DNA of 64,000 nucleotides, from assembly GCF_014635045.1 (NCBI RefSeq), contig NZ_BMCF01000008.1, positions 80,766 through 144,765 on the forward strand, in the 5' to 3' direction. Positions 9,843 through 19,939 of this stretch are shown in pieces (position 1 is the first letter of the stretch; every line of letters begins with the position of its first letter). This DNA is from Staphylococcus nepalensis. Lineage in GTDB: Bacteria > Bacillota > Bacilli > Staphylococcales > Staphylococcaceae. A program made the translations under genes and the position numbers. The notes under the pieces were generated by a model. That model was not told where the DNA came from. It was given only the letters and a program-made list of their open reading frames with translations, and did no database searches.

Positions 9843-11111
9843 GTGATTCATAATCGAGCATTATTAACTGGAGAACATGTGAAACAAATTTCTAAGGGGG
9901 TGACGCTTAAGCATGGAAGATGGATTTGTTCACAATGTCATTCAACTCGGCAATCCCATTTTTATCAATATAGGTCTGTAATTTTGGATAAAAAGATAGT
10001 TTATTGTCGTAATTGTGTGAATATCGGCAGGGTGGATAATATGAATGATGTGTTTCTAATTGAAACCCACAATGTTAAATCCTCATGTCATTACCAATTG
10101 CCCTTTGAATTATCTGAACAACAACAGTTTGCTTCTAAAAAAATAGTAACAGCCATTGCGCATTTACGTTCATTATTACTCCATGCAGTCACAGGCGCGG
10201 GTAAGACAGAAATGATATTTGAAGGCATTAAATATGCGAGAAATGAAGGGCTTAATATTGCTATTGTATCTCCACGGGTCGATGTAGTGATAGAAGTAAG
10301 TATGAGAATTAAGAAAGCTTTTGTTGATGAAGATATCGACGTTTTACATCAATCTTCACAACAACAATTTGACGGTCATTTTGTTATTGCTACAGTACAT
10401 CAACTTTACCGCTTTAAACAACATTTCGATTTAATTATAGTCGATGAAGTCGACGCGTTTCCTTTATCTGTAGATCCTACCTTAATGCAGACATTAGTAC
10501 ATGCCTCAAAGTTTAAACACTGTCATATATTGATGACGGCTACGCCTCCACGTGTTTTAATGAGACAAATTAAACACTTAGAAGTTATAGCATTACCTGC
10601 CCGTTTCCACAGATATCCTTTACCAGTACCTCGCTTCCAATTTTTAAAAATAAATCCCCATAAAAAGCAATATAAATTATTAAAGTACTTGCAACAACAA
10701 ATCGAACAACAGCGCTACACTTTAGTCTTTTTTAATAATATTGATGTGATGAAACGTTTATTTCATCTATATAAAAATGAGGTGCCTTCATTAACTTATG
10801 TATATAGTGATGACGCGTTACGATTTGATAAAATAGAGCGTTTGAGACGAGGCGACCACCAAATTGTATTTACGACGACTATTTTAGAAAGAGGATTTAC
10901 CATGGCCTATTTAGATGTCTTGATTTTAAATAGTCATTTGTTCGAAGCCAATGCTATCGTCCAAATTGCTGGTAGAGTAGGGAGAAAAGCCGAAGCACCC
11001 ACAGGTCTTGTATTGTGTATGCATGAAGGTATTACACTACCGATGTTACAAGCCAGGCATAGTATAAAGAAAATGAACAAACTCGCACAAAAAAGAGGGT
11101 GGATTGATTGA
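9843..11111 (+). CDS. comFA: Late-competence DNA-uptake helicase ComFA
   Basis: DEAD-like ATPase that helps pull transforming single-stranded DNA through the membrane. Counted from GTG 9843, the 422-residue protein has a four-cysteine zinc finger (C29, C32, C55, C58), Walker A VTGAGKTEM (115-123), Walker B DEVDAFP (201-207) and helicase C-terminal motifs TTTILERGFT and QIAGRVGRK. The start is uncertain: GTG 9843 has no spaced ribosome site, whereas an in-frame ATT at 9825 lies 9 bases after GGAGG (9811-9815). The gene overlaps comFC, forming the comF operon. Staphylococci express competence genes under SigH. Confidence 0.92.
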   Translation: MIHNRALLTGEHVKQISKGVTLKHGRWICSQCHSTRQSHFYQYRSVILDKKIVYCRNCVNIGRVDNMNDVFLIETHNVKSSCHYQLPFELSEQQQFASKKIVTAIAHLRSLLLHAVTGAGKTEMIFEGIKYARNEGLNIAIVSPRVDVVIEVSMRIKKAFVDEDIDVLHQSSQQQFDGHFVIATVHQLYRFKQHFDLIIVDEVDAFPLSVDPTLMQTLVHASKFKHCHILMTATPPRVLMRQIKHLEVIALPARFHRYPLPVPRFQFLKINPHKKQYKLLKYLQQQIEQQRYTLVFFNNIDVMKRLFHLYKNEVPSLTYVYSDDALRFDKIERLRRGDHQIVFTTTILERGFTMAYLDVLILNSHLFEANAIVQIAGRVGRKAEAPTGLVLCMHEGITLPMLQARHSIKKMNKLAQKRGWID

Positions 11112-11782
11112 AAAAGACATGCATGCAATGCCAAACACGTTTGTTTGAATCCTTGAACGCTACCACATTTTATAAGAAAGCATCAAAACTATGTACTGTA
11201 TGTAACGAACAGTGGGACGAAATGAAATTAGAGATAGATGGTCGTTGTCAAAAGTGTTTGAAGCAATTAAACGTCGCAGAAACAATATGTCTAGATTGTG
11301 CATTCTTGTCCGAAAAATTTAATTTAATGGATAAATTGTACTGCGCATACCAATATGATGGCATTGTAAAAGAAATGATACATCAATACAAATTTATGAA
11401 AGACGTTGCAATTGCTGAGATATTAGTAGAAAAAATAAGATTACCTCATCAAAAGTATGACTATGTAGTGCCTATACCTTCTTCCGTTTATAAAGATCAA
11501 GAAAGAACATTTAACCCCGTCCGATTTGTTTTAGATTTAAAACAAGTTAACTATCATTGCTTGCTTCGTATGCAATCACGTCCTAAACAATCAAAGTTAA
11601 GTAAGCCAATGCGTGCACAATTAGCGAATCCATTTGAAATTATCTCAATGGTTGATTTAAAAGAAAAAAATATTTTGTTGGTAGATGATATCTATACCAC
11701 GGGTTTAACGGCTCATCATGCCGCACAACTATTATTTGATAGAAAAATCAGAAAATTCGATGTGTTTACGTTTGCACGTTAG
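11108..11782 (+). CDS. comFC: Late-competence protein ComFC (phosphoribosyltransferase family)
   Basis: A 224-residue protein needed for full competence. Eight N-terminal cysteines form two zinc-ribbon pairs (C5/C8 with C29/C32, C47/C50 with C61/C64). The C-terminus is a type I phosphoribosyltransferase fold with the PRPP-loop sequence NILLVDDIYTTGLTAHHAA. The TTG start overlaps the comFA stop (TTGA), indicating translational coupling. The PRT fold is clear; its molecular role in uptake is only partly known. Confidence 0.9.
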   Translation: MKKTCMQCQTRLFESLNATTFYKKASKLCTVCNEQWDEMKLEIDGRCQKCLKQLNVAETICLDCAFLSEKFNLMDKLYCAYQYDGIVKEMIHQYKFMKDVAIAEILVEKIRLPHQKYDYVVPIPSSVYKDQERTFNPVRFVLDLKQVNYHCLLRMQSRPKQSKLSKPMRAQLANPFEIISMVDLKEKNILLVDDIYTTGLTAHHAAQLLFDRKIRKFDVFTFAR

Positions 11783-11799
11783 GTGATTCGTGGTATTAT
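11772..11799 (+). promoter_or_regulatory. hpf promoter
   Basis: TTGCAC (11772-11777), a 16-base spacer and TATTAT (11794-11799), ending 49 bases before the hpf start and overlapping the 3' end of comFC. Confidence 0.65.
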
Positions 11800-11848
11800 A
11801 TAGATAAGCACTATTACCAATATAGAGGTTTTAAAGGAGTCGATTACT

Positions 11849-12415
11849 ATGATCAGATTTGAAATTCACGGAGAGAACCTCACTATTACTGATGCGATTC
11901 GCAACTATATTGAGGAAAAAATTGGTAAATTAGAACGTTATTTTAACAATGTGCCCAATGCAACCGCACACGTTAAAGTGAAAACATACCAAAACTCAAC
12001 TACTAAAATAGAAGTAACTATTCCATTGAAGAATGTTACACTAAGAGCGGAAGAGCGTCATGATGATTTATATGCGGGTATTGACTTAATTAACAGCAAA
12101 TTAGAAAGACAAGTTAGAAAATACAAAACACGCGTAAATCGTAAAAATAGAAAAAATGACGAACAAGAAGCATTTGCATCATTGCCCGAAGAAAAAGAAG
12201 CAGAAAATCTTCAAAACGATGACAATGATAGTGAAATCGAAATTATTCGTTCAAAAAATTTCAGTTTAAAACCCATGGATTCAGAAGAAGCAGTGTTACA
12301 AATGGATTTATTAGGCCATGATTTCTTCATATTCACGGACCGTGAAACAGATGGTACTAGTATCGTATATAAAAGAAAAGATGGAAAGTATGGACTGATT
12401 GAAACAACTGAATAA
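11849..12415 (+). CDS. hpf: Long-form ribosome hibernation promoting factor HPF
   Basis: Cytoplasmic factor that binds the 30S decoding region and pairs 70S ribosomes into inactive 100S dimers. The 188-residue length is that of long HPF. Residues 1-100 form the S30AE/YfiA domain ([25 protein letters not shown]), a charged linker follows, and the C-terminal dimerisation domain (about 132-185) has [29 protein letters not shown] precedes the ATG. It has its own promoter and terminator, as in S. aureus where it sits just upstream of secA. Confidence 0.95.
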   Translation: MIRFEIHGENLTITDAIRNYIEEKIGKLERYFNNVPNATAHVKVKTYQNSTTKIEVTIPLKNVTLRAEERHDDLYAGIDLINSKLERQVRKYKTRVNRKNRKNDEQEAFASLPEEKEAENLQNDDNDSEIEIIRSKNFSLKPMDSEEAVLQMDLLGHDFFIFTDRETDGTSIVYKRKDGKYGLIETTE

Positions 12416-12450
12416 TTCAGTTGCATTAGCGCCATAATATGTAAAACTGT

Positions 12451-12490
12451 AGCGTTCATGATTGAGTGAAATCATGGACGCTCATTTTTT
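12451..12490 (+). terminator. hpf terminator
   Basis: AGCGTTCATGATT pairs with AATCATGGACGCT around the loop GAGTGA, followed by CATTTTTT. Confidence 0.9.
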
Positions 12491-12695
12491 GCTGTGTTAT
12501 TATGTAATAATTTGAAAGTAAGACAGTAGGTTTATGTATATTCTATCTAATGAATTGTAAAATATTCAATCTACTGTAAGTAAAGTAGCAGCGGAAATAG
12601 TAAAACAATAAATGTAATAAGTGTAAATTTAAGCTAATAAATGATATTATAAATTGTTGTAAACAAAGAGTTATAAAGCTAAAGGAGCGAACAAA

Positions 12696-15227
12696 ATGGG
12701 TTTTTTATCAAAAATTGCAGATGGCAATAAAAGAGAAATAAAACGCCTTGGTAAATTAGCCGACAAAGTCCTTGCATTAGAAGAGGATATGTCGATATTA
12801 ACTGATGAAGAAATTAAAGCAAAAACAAAATCATTCCAAGAACAATTACAAGAAGAAGAAGATATTAAAAAACAAAATAAAATGTTAGATGATATTTTAC
12901 CAGAAGCATTTGCATTAGTTAGAGAAGGTTCGAAACGTGTGTTCAATATGACGCCATATAGAGTACAGGTTATGGGCGGTATCGCTATTCACGGTGGCGA
13001 CATTTCTGAAATGAGAACTGGTGAAGGTAAAACATTAACAGCAACCATGCCTGTGTATTTAAATGCTCTGACTGGACGTGGTGTACATGTAATCACGGTC
13101 AATGAATATTTATCTAGTGTACAAAGTGAAGAAATGGCAGAACTATACGAGTTCCTTGGATTAAGTGTCGGTTTGAATTTAAATAGCAAGACAACTGCTG
13201 AAAAAAGAGAAGCCTACGCTTGCGATATTACGTATAGTACAAATAACGAATTAGGCTTTGATTATTTACGTGATAATATGGTGAACTACGCAGAAGAACG
13301 CGTAATGCGACCACTTAATTTTGCGATTATTGATGAGGTTGACTCTATTTTAATTGACGAAGCGCGTACGCCGCTGATCATTTCAGGGGAAGCAGAAAAA
13401 TCAACTTCACTTTATACACAAGCAAATGTTTTTGCCAAAATGCTTAAAAATGAAGATGACTATAATTATGATGAAAAAACAAAAGCAGTTCAATTAACAG
13501 AACAAGGTATTGATAAAGCAGAACGTATGTTTAAAATAGATAATCTGTACGATGTGAAAAATGTTGATATTATTAGTCATATCAATACAGCATTACGTGC
13601 TCATGTGACATTACAAAGAGACGTAGACTATATGGTAAATAACGGTGAAGTGTTAATTGTTGACCAATTTACAGGTCGTACGATGCCAGGGCGTCGTTTT
13701 TCAGAAGGCTTGCACCAAGCAATTGAAGCTAAAGAGGGCGTAAAGATTCAAAATGAATCAAAAACAATGGCATCTATTACCTTCCAAAATTACTTTAGAA
13801 TGTACAATAAATTGTCTGGTATGACAGGTACTGCTAAAACAGAGGAAGAAGAGTTTAGAAATATTTATAATATGACAGTAACCCAAATTCCTACCAATAG
13901 ACCTGTTCAACGTATAGACAAACCAGATTTAATTTATATTAGCCAAAAAGGTAAATTTGACGCAGTAGTTGAAGATGTGATTCAAAAACATAAACAAGGT
14001 CAACCTGTCTTACTAGGTACAGTAGCAGTTGAAACAAGTGAATATATTTCTAATTTATTGAAAAAGCATGGCGTACGTCATGATGTGTTAAATGCGAAAA
14101 ATCACGAACGTGAAGCCGATATTATTGCGAGTGCAGGGCAGCGCGGTGCTGTAACGATTGCTACAAACATGGCAGGCCGTGGTACGGATATTAAACTAGG
14201 TGAAGGCGTAGAAGAAATTGGCGGATTAGCAGTTATTGGTACAGAACGTCATGAATCACGTCGTATTGATGATCAATTGCGTGGTCGTTCAGGACGTCAA
14301 GGTGACAGAGGTGACAGCCGCTTCTATTTATCGCTACAAGATGAATTAATGGTGCGCTTTGGTTCTGAACGATTACAAAATATGATGAACCGTTTAGGTA
14401 TGGATGATTCGACACCGATTGAATCTAAAATGGTATCACGTGCCGTTGAATCAGCACAAAAACGTGTTGAAGGTAATAACTTCGACGCCCGTAAACGTGT
14501 GCTTGAATATGACGATGTCTTACGCAAACAACGTGAAATTATATACAGTGAGCGTAATAATATTATTGATAGTGATGAGAGCGGTGAATTAATTAATACG
14601 ATGCTTCGTTCAACTTTAGAAAGAAGCGTTCAATATTATGTAAGTGAAGAAGAAGATGAGCCTGATTATGAGCCATTTATCAATTATATTGGTGACGTGT
14701 TCTTAAATGAAGGCGAATTAAAAGAAGAAGAGATTAAAGGTAAAGATAATGAAGATATTTTTGATATTGTATGGTCTAAAATAGAGGTTGCGTTAAAAAA
14801 CCAAAAAGAGAAAATCGGCTCTCAATTTGATGAGTTTGAACGTATGATTTTACTTCGTTCTATTGATACACATTGGACAGATCATATAGATACAATGGAT
14901 CAATTGCGTCAAGGTATTCATTTGCGTTCTTATGGCCAACAAAACCCATTACGTGACTATCAAAATGAAGGTCACCAACTATTTGATACAATGATGCAGA
15001 ACATCGAGGAAGATGTAAGCAAGTATATCTTAAAATCAGTTATTTCCGTGGAAGATGATGTAGAACGTGATAAGACAACTGATTTTGGTAAAGCTGAACA
15101 TGTTTCAGCAGAAGATGGAAAAGAAAAAGCCAAAGCGGAACCATATGTCAAAGATGAACATATAGGCAGAAATGACCCATGTCCTTGTGGCAGTGGTAAG
15201 AAATACAAAAACTGTCATGGTGCTTAG
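12696..15227 (+). CDS. secA: Preprotein translocase ATPase SecA (SecA1)
   Basis: Motor ATPase of the general secretion pathway, driving unfolded preproteins through SecYEG. At 843 residues it has Walker A MRTGEGKT (about 106-113), [14 protein letters not shown], the motifs [12 protein letters not shown] and [23 protein letters not shown], and the C-terminal zinc-binding tail [18 protein letters not shown], which marks the SecB/ribosome-binding form and the general SecA1. AAAGGAGC precedes the ATG. Standard hpf-secA-prfB order. Confidence 0.98.
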   Translation: MGFLSKIADGNKREIKRLGKLADKVLALEEDMSILTDEEIKAKTKSFQEQLQEEEDIKKQNKMLDDILPEAFALVREGSKRVFNMTPYRVQVMGGIAIHGGDISEMRTGEGKTLTATMPVYLNALTGRGVHVITVNEYLSSVQSEEMAELYEFLGLSVGLNLNSKTTAEKREAYACDITYSTNNELGFDYLRDNMVNYAEERVMRPLNFAIIDEVDSILIDEARTPLIISGEAEKSTSLYTQANVFAKMLKNEDDYNYDEKTKAVQLTEQGIDKAERMFKIDNLYDVKNVDIISHINTALRAHVTLQRDVDYMVNNGEVLIVDQFTGRTMPGRRFSEGLHQAIEAKEGVKIQNESKTMASITFQNYFRMYNKLSGMTGTAKTEEEEFRNIYNMTVTQIPTNRPVQRIDKPDLIYISQKGKFDAVVEDVIQKHKQGQPVLLGTVAVETSEYISNLLKKHGVRHDVLNAKNHEREADIIASAGQRGAVTIATNMAGRGTDIKLGEGVEEIGGLAVIGTERHESRRIDDQLRGRSGRQGDRGDSRFYLSLQDELMVRFGSERLQNMMNRLGMDDSTPIESKMVSRAVESAQKRVEGNNFDARKRVLEYDDVLRKQREIIYSERNNIIDSDESGELINTMLRSTLERSVQYYVSEEEDEPDYEPFINYIGDVFLNEGELKEEEIKGKDNEDIFDIVWSKIEVALKNQKEKIGSQFDEFERMILLRSIDTHWTDHIDTMDQLRQGIHLRSYGQQNPLRDYQNEGHQLFDTMMQNIEEDVSKYILKSVISVEDDVERDKTTDFGKAEHVSAEDGKEKAKAEPYVKDEHIGRNDPCPCGSGKKYKNCHGA

Positions 15228-15293
15228 TCATACTTTAAAATCAGCATATTGTTGTGACAGTTGAATAGATACTAATAAAACCATGAATACTAC

Positions 15294-15343
15294 GCACCTT
15301 TTACAATTAGACGCTTTAGCCTATCTGTAAAGGGTGCTTTTTT
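15294..15343 (+). terminator. secA terminator
   Basis: GCACCTTTTACA (15294-15305) pairs with TGTAAAGGGTGC (15326-15337), one G-U pair, then TTTTTT. Confidence 0.9.
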
Positions 15344-15475
15344 GTGAGGTTCAAGTGTATTGTTTCTATGCTTGATTTGAAATGACTATTCTAAATTTTG
15401 TAAAATAAGTATGATAGTATAGTGATAAATATAGAAATGAAAATGTTCATTCGTACAAAACGGGAGAGATGCATA

Positions 15476-16580
15476 ATGGAATTATCTGAAATGAAGCGTA
15501 ACTTAGATGCTTACAAGGAAAAATTAGAACAGCTTAGGGGGTCTCTTTGACTTAGAAGAAAAAGAGACGAATATACAAGAATACGAAGAAATGATGACGT
15601 ATCCTACATTTTGGGACAATCAAGACAAAGCACAAGAAATCATTGATAAAAATAATACCTTAAAACAAGTTGTCAATGCTTATAAAAGTTTAGAAGCGAG
15701 TATTGAAGATATGGAAACAACAAGAGAACTATTATTAGAAGAAGATGACGCTTCTATGAAAAATGAGTTAGAAGAAAACGTCAACAACTTTGAAAAAGAA
15801 CTAAATCAATTTGAATTGCAATTATTATTAGATGGTCCTTATGATACAAATGATGCAATCATTGAATTACATCCAGGTGCAGGTGGCACAGAATCACAAG
15901 ATTGGACGAATATGCTTTTAAGAATGTATCAACGTTATTGCGAACAAAAAGGATTTAAAGTTGAAATTGCAGATTATTTACCAGGCGATGAAGCGGGTGT
16001 TAAAAGTGTGACTATGATTGTGAAAGGTCATAATGCGTATGGTTATCTAAAAGCGGAAAAAGGCGTGCACAGACTCGTTCGTATTTCACCATTTGATTCA
16101 TCTGGGCGTAGACATACCTCCTTTGCATCATGTGATGTAATACCTCAATTTAATAACACTGAAATAGAAGTGGAAATCAATGCTGACGATATTACGGTTG
16201 ATACATTTAGAGCTTCAGGTGCAGGTGGCCAACATATCAACAAAACGGAATCAGCGATTAGAATTACACACCATCCAACAGGTATCGTTGTGAATAACCA
16301 AAACGAACGTTCACAAATCAAAAACAGAGAAGCAGCAATGAAAACATTGAAGGCGAAATTGTATCAATTAAAAATAGAAGAGCAAGAACAAGAGATGGCT
16401 GCAATTCGTGGTGAACAAAAAGAAATCGGATGGGGCAGTCAAATTAGATCGTATGTATTCCATCCTTATGCAATGGTTAAAGACCATAGAACGAATGAAG
16501 AAACAGGAAAAGTAGACGCAGTCATGGACGGTGATTTAGGTCCATTTATTGAAGCGTATTTACGAAGCCAAATGGATTAA
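15476..16580 (+). CDS. prfB: Peptide chain release factor 2, programmed +1 frameshift
   Basis: RF2 terminates translation at UGA and UAA. Frame 0 from ATG 15476 gives 24 residues and reaches an in-frame UGA at 15548 within CTT TGA C, preceded by the Shine-Dalgarno-like AGGGGG at 15535-15541. A +1 shift at CTT continues as [14 protein letters not shown] through 16580, giving about 367 residues. The product has the SPF codon-recognition motif ([15 protein letters not shown]) and the catalytic GGQ in [15 protein letters not shown]. The slippage is the known autoregulation: low RF2 favours shifting, so more RF2 is made. It follows secA as in other Firmicutes. Confidence 0.96.
15535..15551 (+). 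promoter_or_regulatory. RF2 frameshift signal
   Basis: AGGGGGTCTCTTTGAC: an internal Shine-Dalgarno-like purine run, the slippery CTT and the in-frame TGA followed by C, the classical prfB recoding site. Confidence 0.93.
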
Positions 16581-16750
16581 TTAGAAGAGTATTATACTGA
16601 AAATAGTAAAGCTTGAGTAGGTTGGAAACTTTCTGACGACTGACCAGAAAACAGTTAACTATAAATGCATGTACTACCTCAGTTATCTACCAATATATTT
16701 TTTGAAGTTAAGTTTGCTTGTTGTTACCTTAACCGCATTATATTTTTATG

Positions 16751-16810
16751 ACGGGAGCGAGTATAAGAAACCAATTTAGTTTATTTGATTTCTAACTCAC
16801 TCCTGTTTTT
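16751..16810 (+). terminator. prfB terminator
   Basis: ACGGGAG plus GAGT pair with ACTC plus CTCCTGT across an AT-rich loop, followed by TTTTT. It is about 170 bases after the prfB stop. Nothing else is evident up to 16980. Confidence 0.7.
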
Positions 16811-16989
16811 AATAAGCTACTATTTCATTATCTTTCTTTTTAAATATTCACCTAAAGTTGTTGTTGATGTAATCAATCATTTTAAGTAAGTATATAGCGT
16901 TTAGTGTTATTTTTATCAAAAATTTAAAATATTTTAAGTTATATGTAAAACGCAAACTAAAATGTTACAGTCGTTTTTTTTATATAAAA

Positions 16990-17014
16990 CAGCCCTCTTA
17001 CATAAGGGGGCAGT
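16990..17014 (-). terminator. Small GC hairpin upstream of the LysM-CHAP gene
   Basis: GCCCTC and GGGGGC flank a TTACATAA loop; on the minus strand TGTTTTAT follows. No leftward gene is visible that it would end, so its role is unclear. Confidence 0.3.
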
Positions 17015-17078
17015 ATCAAGAGATAGAAAGATTTTTATTCGTTATACTTTAAAAGATATTTTAATAATTATCTATTGT

Positions 17079-17095
17079 ATTACAAAACTATAACA
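17079..17095 (-). promoter_or_regulatory. WalR box
   Basis: On the minus strand TGTTAT-AGTTT-TGTAAT, an exact match to the published WalR consensus TGTWAH-N5-TGTWAH. It ends just ahead of where the -35 would lie for the -10 TATTAT at 17124-17129, a position suited to activation of the downstream wall hydrolase gene. Confidence 0.75.
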
Positions 17096-17168
17096 TTCAC
17101 CTAAATCTTAAGTGCTTATGCTATATTATGATTGATTAAATTTAGACAGCAAAGGATTGAAACTTATA

Positions 17169-18104
17169 ATGAAGAAAGGCTTAACATTTTCTGTAACATC
17201 AGCAGCTTTGTTTTTAGGAATAAATGGATTAGCATCGGCTGATCAAACTCATACAGTAAAAGAAGAGGCTAACTTGTCAGATATTGCGCGCGCGTTTGCA
17301 ACAACGACAAACACAATACAATCATTAAATCACTTGGAGAACGTACAAATAGTTCAAGTTGGCCAAACATTAGTACTTCCAGATACAGATATTGTAGAAG
17401 TTAAAGAAGGAGACACGCTACAAGATATTGCGAATAAGTATAAATTAACTTTGGATGAAATTTACCAATTAAATCCATATTTAAATGAAATCATTTATCC
17501 TGGACAATTAATTGCTGTGTCGCAAAAGGGCTCATCGCATTTAAATAATCAAATAACAAGTATGTATGCACAACGTGCGAACAATGAAAATAATGAGTCT
17601 GGTATTGCGAGTATAAATGAATCAACAGCTTCAAATACACATCATTATACATCGTTATCCAATCATTCAACGCCTGTATATCAACAGACTTGGTCATATT
17701 CAAATGCCGTGGCTTCAAATAATGAAGTAAACGACGTTGGTCATCATGATAGTTATTATCAACCGTCTCAAACTGTAGCCAATGGACAGAATTACTATGA
17801 TTGGGGTCAGTGTACGTATTATGCATTTGATAGACGCCAACAACTTGGCAAATCAGTGGGTAGCCTATGGGGCAATGCAAATAACTGGGCGTCAGCAGCA
17901 CGTCAAAATGGTTACGTGGTTAATTCCACACCAGAAGTAGGTGCTATCATTCAAAGCAGTGCCGGAAATTATGGTCACGTAGGCGTTGTTGAACGTCAAA
18001 ATACGGACGGATCCATTTTAGTGTCAGAAATGAATTGGAACGGCTTTGGCCAAAAATCTTATAGAACGATTCATAATACAGGACAATATAATTACATTCA
18101 TTAA
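17169..18104 (+). CDS. Secreted LysM-CHAP peptidoglycan hydrolase (SsaA-like)
   Basis: A 311-residue exported cell-wall hydrolase. Signal peptide: MKKGLTFSVTSAALFLGINGLASA with probable cleavage after ASA (residue 24). Two LysM domains follow (about 27-71 with HTVKEEANLSDIARAF, and 75-120 with VKEGDTLQDIANKYKL), then a Ser/Asn/His-rich linker and a C-terminal CHAP domain (from about 195) with catalytic Cys in YYDWGQCTYYAF and His in GNYGHVGVVE. Likely amidase or endopeptidase activity on peptidoglycan. ATG 17169 is preferred over TTG 17157, which touches the AAAGG site. The upstream WalR box places it in the WalKR autolysin regulon. Confidence 0.92.
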   Translation: MKKGLTFSVTSAALFLGINGLASADQTHTVKEEANLSDIARAFATTTNTIQSLNHLENVQIVQVGQTLVLPDTDIVEVKEGDTLQDIANKYKLTLDEIYQLNPYLNEIIYPGQLIAVSQKGSSHLNNQITSMYAQRANNENNESGIASINESTASNTHHYTSLSNHSTPVYQQTWSYSNAVASNNEVNDVGHHDSYYQPSQTVANGQNYYDWGQCTYYAFDRRQQLGKSVGSLWGNANNWASAARQNGYVVNSTPEVGAIIQSSAGNYGHVGVVERQNTDGSILVSEMNWNGFGQKSYRTIHNTGQYNYIH

Positions 18105-18281
18105 CTACCATAAAATAGATTCCATTTCAGTAGGAACAATAAGCATTTATATATGAAACGATGATATGGCACAGAAAACGTATTTTCTAAAATCACGTTG
18201 CTACCCACCCTAGCAAAGATGACTAGAAACAAGTGTGATACATGGGCTATAGTTTTCCTACTAGCTAGTTTCAGTGTATTA

Positions 18282-18298
18282 CATGAGCTCAGCTCATG
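18282..18298. repeat. Perfect 8-bp inverted repeat
   Basis: CATGAGCT and AGCTCATG separated by one base, about 180 bases after the LysM-CHAP gene. The flanking CTCATGCATAAG is the reverse complement of part of the dispersed element seen at 33311 and 63832. Confidence 0.5.
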
Positions 18299-18413
18299 CA
18301 TAAGTATGTCTTTAAAAGTAGTACTTTAGAAGCAACGCTTTATAAGCAATAATGCATTAGAAATTAAACTTAAGTTATTTTCATTTTAGCCATATGCTGA
18401 CGATACCATATTT

Positions 18414-18444
18414 GAGGTCGAGACATTATTTATGTCACGGCCTC
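18414..18444. terminator. Symmetrical hairpin in the LysM-CHAP to HD gene gap
   Basis: GAGGTCGAGACAT pairs with ATGTCACGGCCTC using G-U pairs. T-rich on one side only weakly. This type of GAGGTCG hairpin is common between staphylococcal genes and probably terminates transcription. Confidence 0.5.
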
Positions 18445-18688
18445 TTAATTATGATGACGTTCTTAAATAAATGGATGCGAAAATGTATTTATATTAAACA
18501 TGTTGTATAAAATCATTCATTATATAGTAAGATAATGCCACTTTTAACGTATAACATCTCTAAACTACTTTTGTGGTATTTTGAAAATATCAAAACAGAT
18601 AAAACTTGAAACAAGCGTATACTTGATTATATCTTTAAATCAGTATTAATTATTGACAATCAACCATATTAAAAAGACATTTTACTTG

Positions 18689-18717
18689 TTGAATGATATT
18701 ATAAAACCAAGTATAAT
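18689..18717 (+). promoter_or_regulatory. Promoter of the HD-hydrolase/csbA operon
   Basis: TTGAAT (18689-18694), 17-base spacer, TATAAT (18712-18717), 31 bases before the start codon. A separate TTGACA occurs at 18653 but lacks a good -10. Confidence 0.65.
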
Positions 18718-18747
18718 CAATCATTAAATAAATGAGGAGGCGCTATC

Positions 18748-19389
18748 ATGGGAATACATCAATATTTTAAACGCTTATCAGATTTAGAAAAATTAATTAG
18801 ATTGCCAGGAAAGTTTAAATATTTTGAGCATAATGTTGCTGCCCATTCCTTTAAGGTAACTAAAATTGCTCAATATTTAGGTACAGTCGAAGAATACCAC
18901 GGCAATGAAGTAGATTGGAAAAGTTTATACGAAAAAGCCTTAAACCATGATTTCGCTGAGATTTTCACAGGAGATATTAAAACGCCTGTCAAATATGCTA
19001 GTGGTGAATTGAAAAAATTATTCTCTCAAGTAGAAGAAGAAATGGTTGATCATTTTATCAGTGAAGAAATACCAGAGCAATATCAAGCGATATATCGTAA
19101 ACGTCTTCAAGAAGGCAAAGATGATTCGCTAGAAGGTCAAATTCTATCTGTTGCTGATAAAATTGATTTATTATATGAAACATTTGGTGAAATACAAAAA
19201 CGTAATCCTGAACCTTTATTTTTTGAGATATATGAAATGTCTCTCGAAACAATCATGCAGTTTGACCATTTAAACTCAGTACAAGATTTTATAGAAAATA
19301 TTATCCCAGAAATGCTAACAGAGAAATTTATACCTAAATCTGAACTACGAGAAACGACGATGTCTATTTTAAATAATAGGAATGGGTGA
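18748..19389 (+). CDS. HD-domain hydrolase, YfbR-like 5'-nucleotidase family
   Basis: A 213-residue protein with HD-superfamily metal ligands: H33 in EHNVAAHSFKV, H67-D68 in ALNHDFAEIFTGD and D in SVADKIDLLYE. These match the YfbR-like group, of which E. coli YfbR is a deoxyribonucleoside 5'-monophosphatase. Substrate here is inferred. GAGGAGG precedes the ATG. csbA follows after 5 bases, with its ribosome site overlapping this gene's stop, so the two are one operon. The same pair precedes uvrBA in S. aureus. Confidence 0.85.
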   Translation: MGIHQYFKRLSDLEKLIRLPGKFKYFEHNVAAHSFKVTKIAQYLGTVEEYHGNEVDWKSLYEKALNHDFAEIFTGDIKTPVKYASGELKKLFSQVEEEMVDHFISEEIPEQYQAIYRKRLQEGKDDSLEGQILSVADKIDLLYETFGEIQKRNPEPLFFEIYEMSLETIMQFDHLNSVQDFIENIIPEMLTEKFIPKSELRETTMSILNNRNG

Positions 19390-19394
19390 CATAA

Positions 19395-19625
19395 ATGATT
19401 TGGTATATACTTGCATCCTTTTTTCCCTGTATACTTGTAGTGCTTTTTAGCGTATTGACAAGAAGTAAATGGGTAGGAACTATTTTAACTTTAATTTTAA
19501 TAGGGACTTCAATTGAAAAGGGCTTTTTCCATGATGAATGGATAATTTTTATAGATGTAGCTTCATTATTAACTGGTTACTTGATTATTGATCAACTCGA
19601 GCTACATAAAAAAGATGATGATTGA
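19395..19625 (+). CDS. csbA: CsbA small membrane protein
   Basis: A 76-residue protein with two or three hydrophobic segments (about 1-18, 26-42, 50-66) and a charged C-terminus KKDDD. Size, sequence character and position immediately upstream of uvrBA match CsbA, known in B. subtilis as a SigB-controlled protein of unknown function. I see no SigB promoter directly before it; it seems to be read with the HD gene. GGGTGA overlaps the upstream stop. Confidence 0.8.
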   Translation: MIWYILASFFPCILVVLFSVLTRSKWVGTILTLILIGTSIEKGFFHDEWIIFIDVASLLTGYLIIDQLELHKKDDD

Positions 19626-19717
19626 ATAATAGGTATTAAGCAACTTAATTGATACGATATTAGGAACGGTATATAATGATTTAACTTCATTTTCTAGAAT
19701 TAAAAATAGTAACTTAG

Positions 19718-19750
19718 ACAAACATGGTGGTTTACTATGTTTGTTTTTAT
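19718..19750 (+). terminator. csbA terminator
   Basis: ACAAACAT (19718-19725) pairs with ATGTTTGT (19737-19744), followed by TTTTAT. It separates csbA from the SOS-controlled uvrBA transcript. Confidence 0.8.
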
Positions 19751-19775
19751 TTAGGAATAAAGTAATATGAAACTA

Positions 19776-19789
19776 CGAACAAATGTTTG
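19776..19789. promoter_or_regulatory. LexA (SOS) box of uvrBA
   Basis: CGAACAAATGTTTG, an exact fit to the Gram-positive SOS operator CGAACRNRYGTTYG. It lies 4 bases upstream of the -35 of the uvrB promoter. Confidence 0.92.
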
Positions 19790-19792
19790 TAT

Positions 19793-19821
19793 TTGAATCT
19801 GTGCATCTGTTAAAATATAAA
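19793..19821 (+). promoter_or_regulatory. uvrBA promoter
   Basis: TTGAAT (19793-19798), 17-base spacer, TATAAA (19816-19821), directly next to the LexA box. Confidence 0.7.
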
Positions 19822-19939
19822 ATGTTAAGAGTATATTTTAATAAAATCTAGATACGCCAAAAATAAATTAGTCGAGTGATTAATTAGCTAGTTAAGTTAT
19901 GTTCGTACGATAGAAATACAATAGGAGGCATGTGTTATT

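Noticed and set aside
17491..17901. 136-codon minus-strand frame inside the LysM-CHAP gene
   Set aside because: Fully antisense to a clear coding gene with domains; no ribosome site.
18653..18675. TTGACA considered as promoter of the HD-hydrolase gene
   Set aside because: No acceptable -10 at 16-18 bases; the TTGAAT/TATAAT pair closer to the gene is better.
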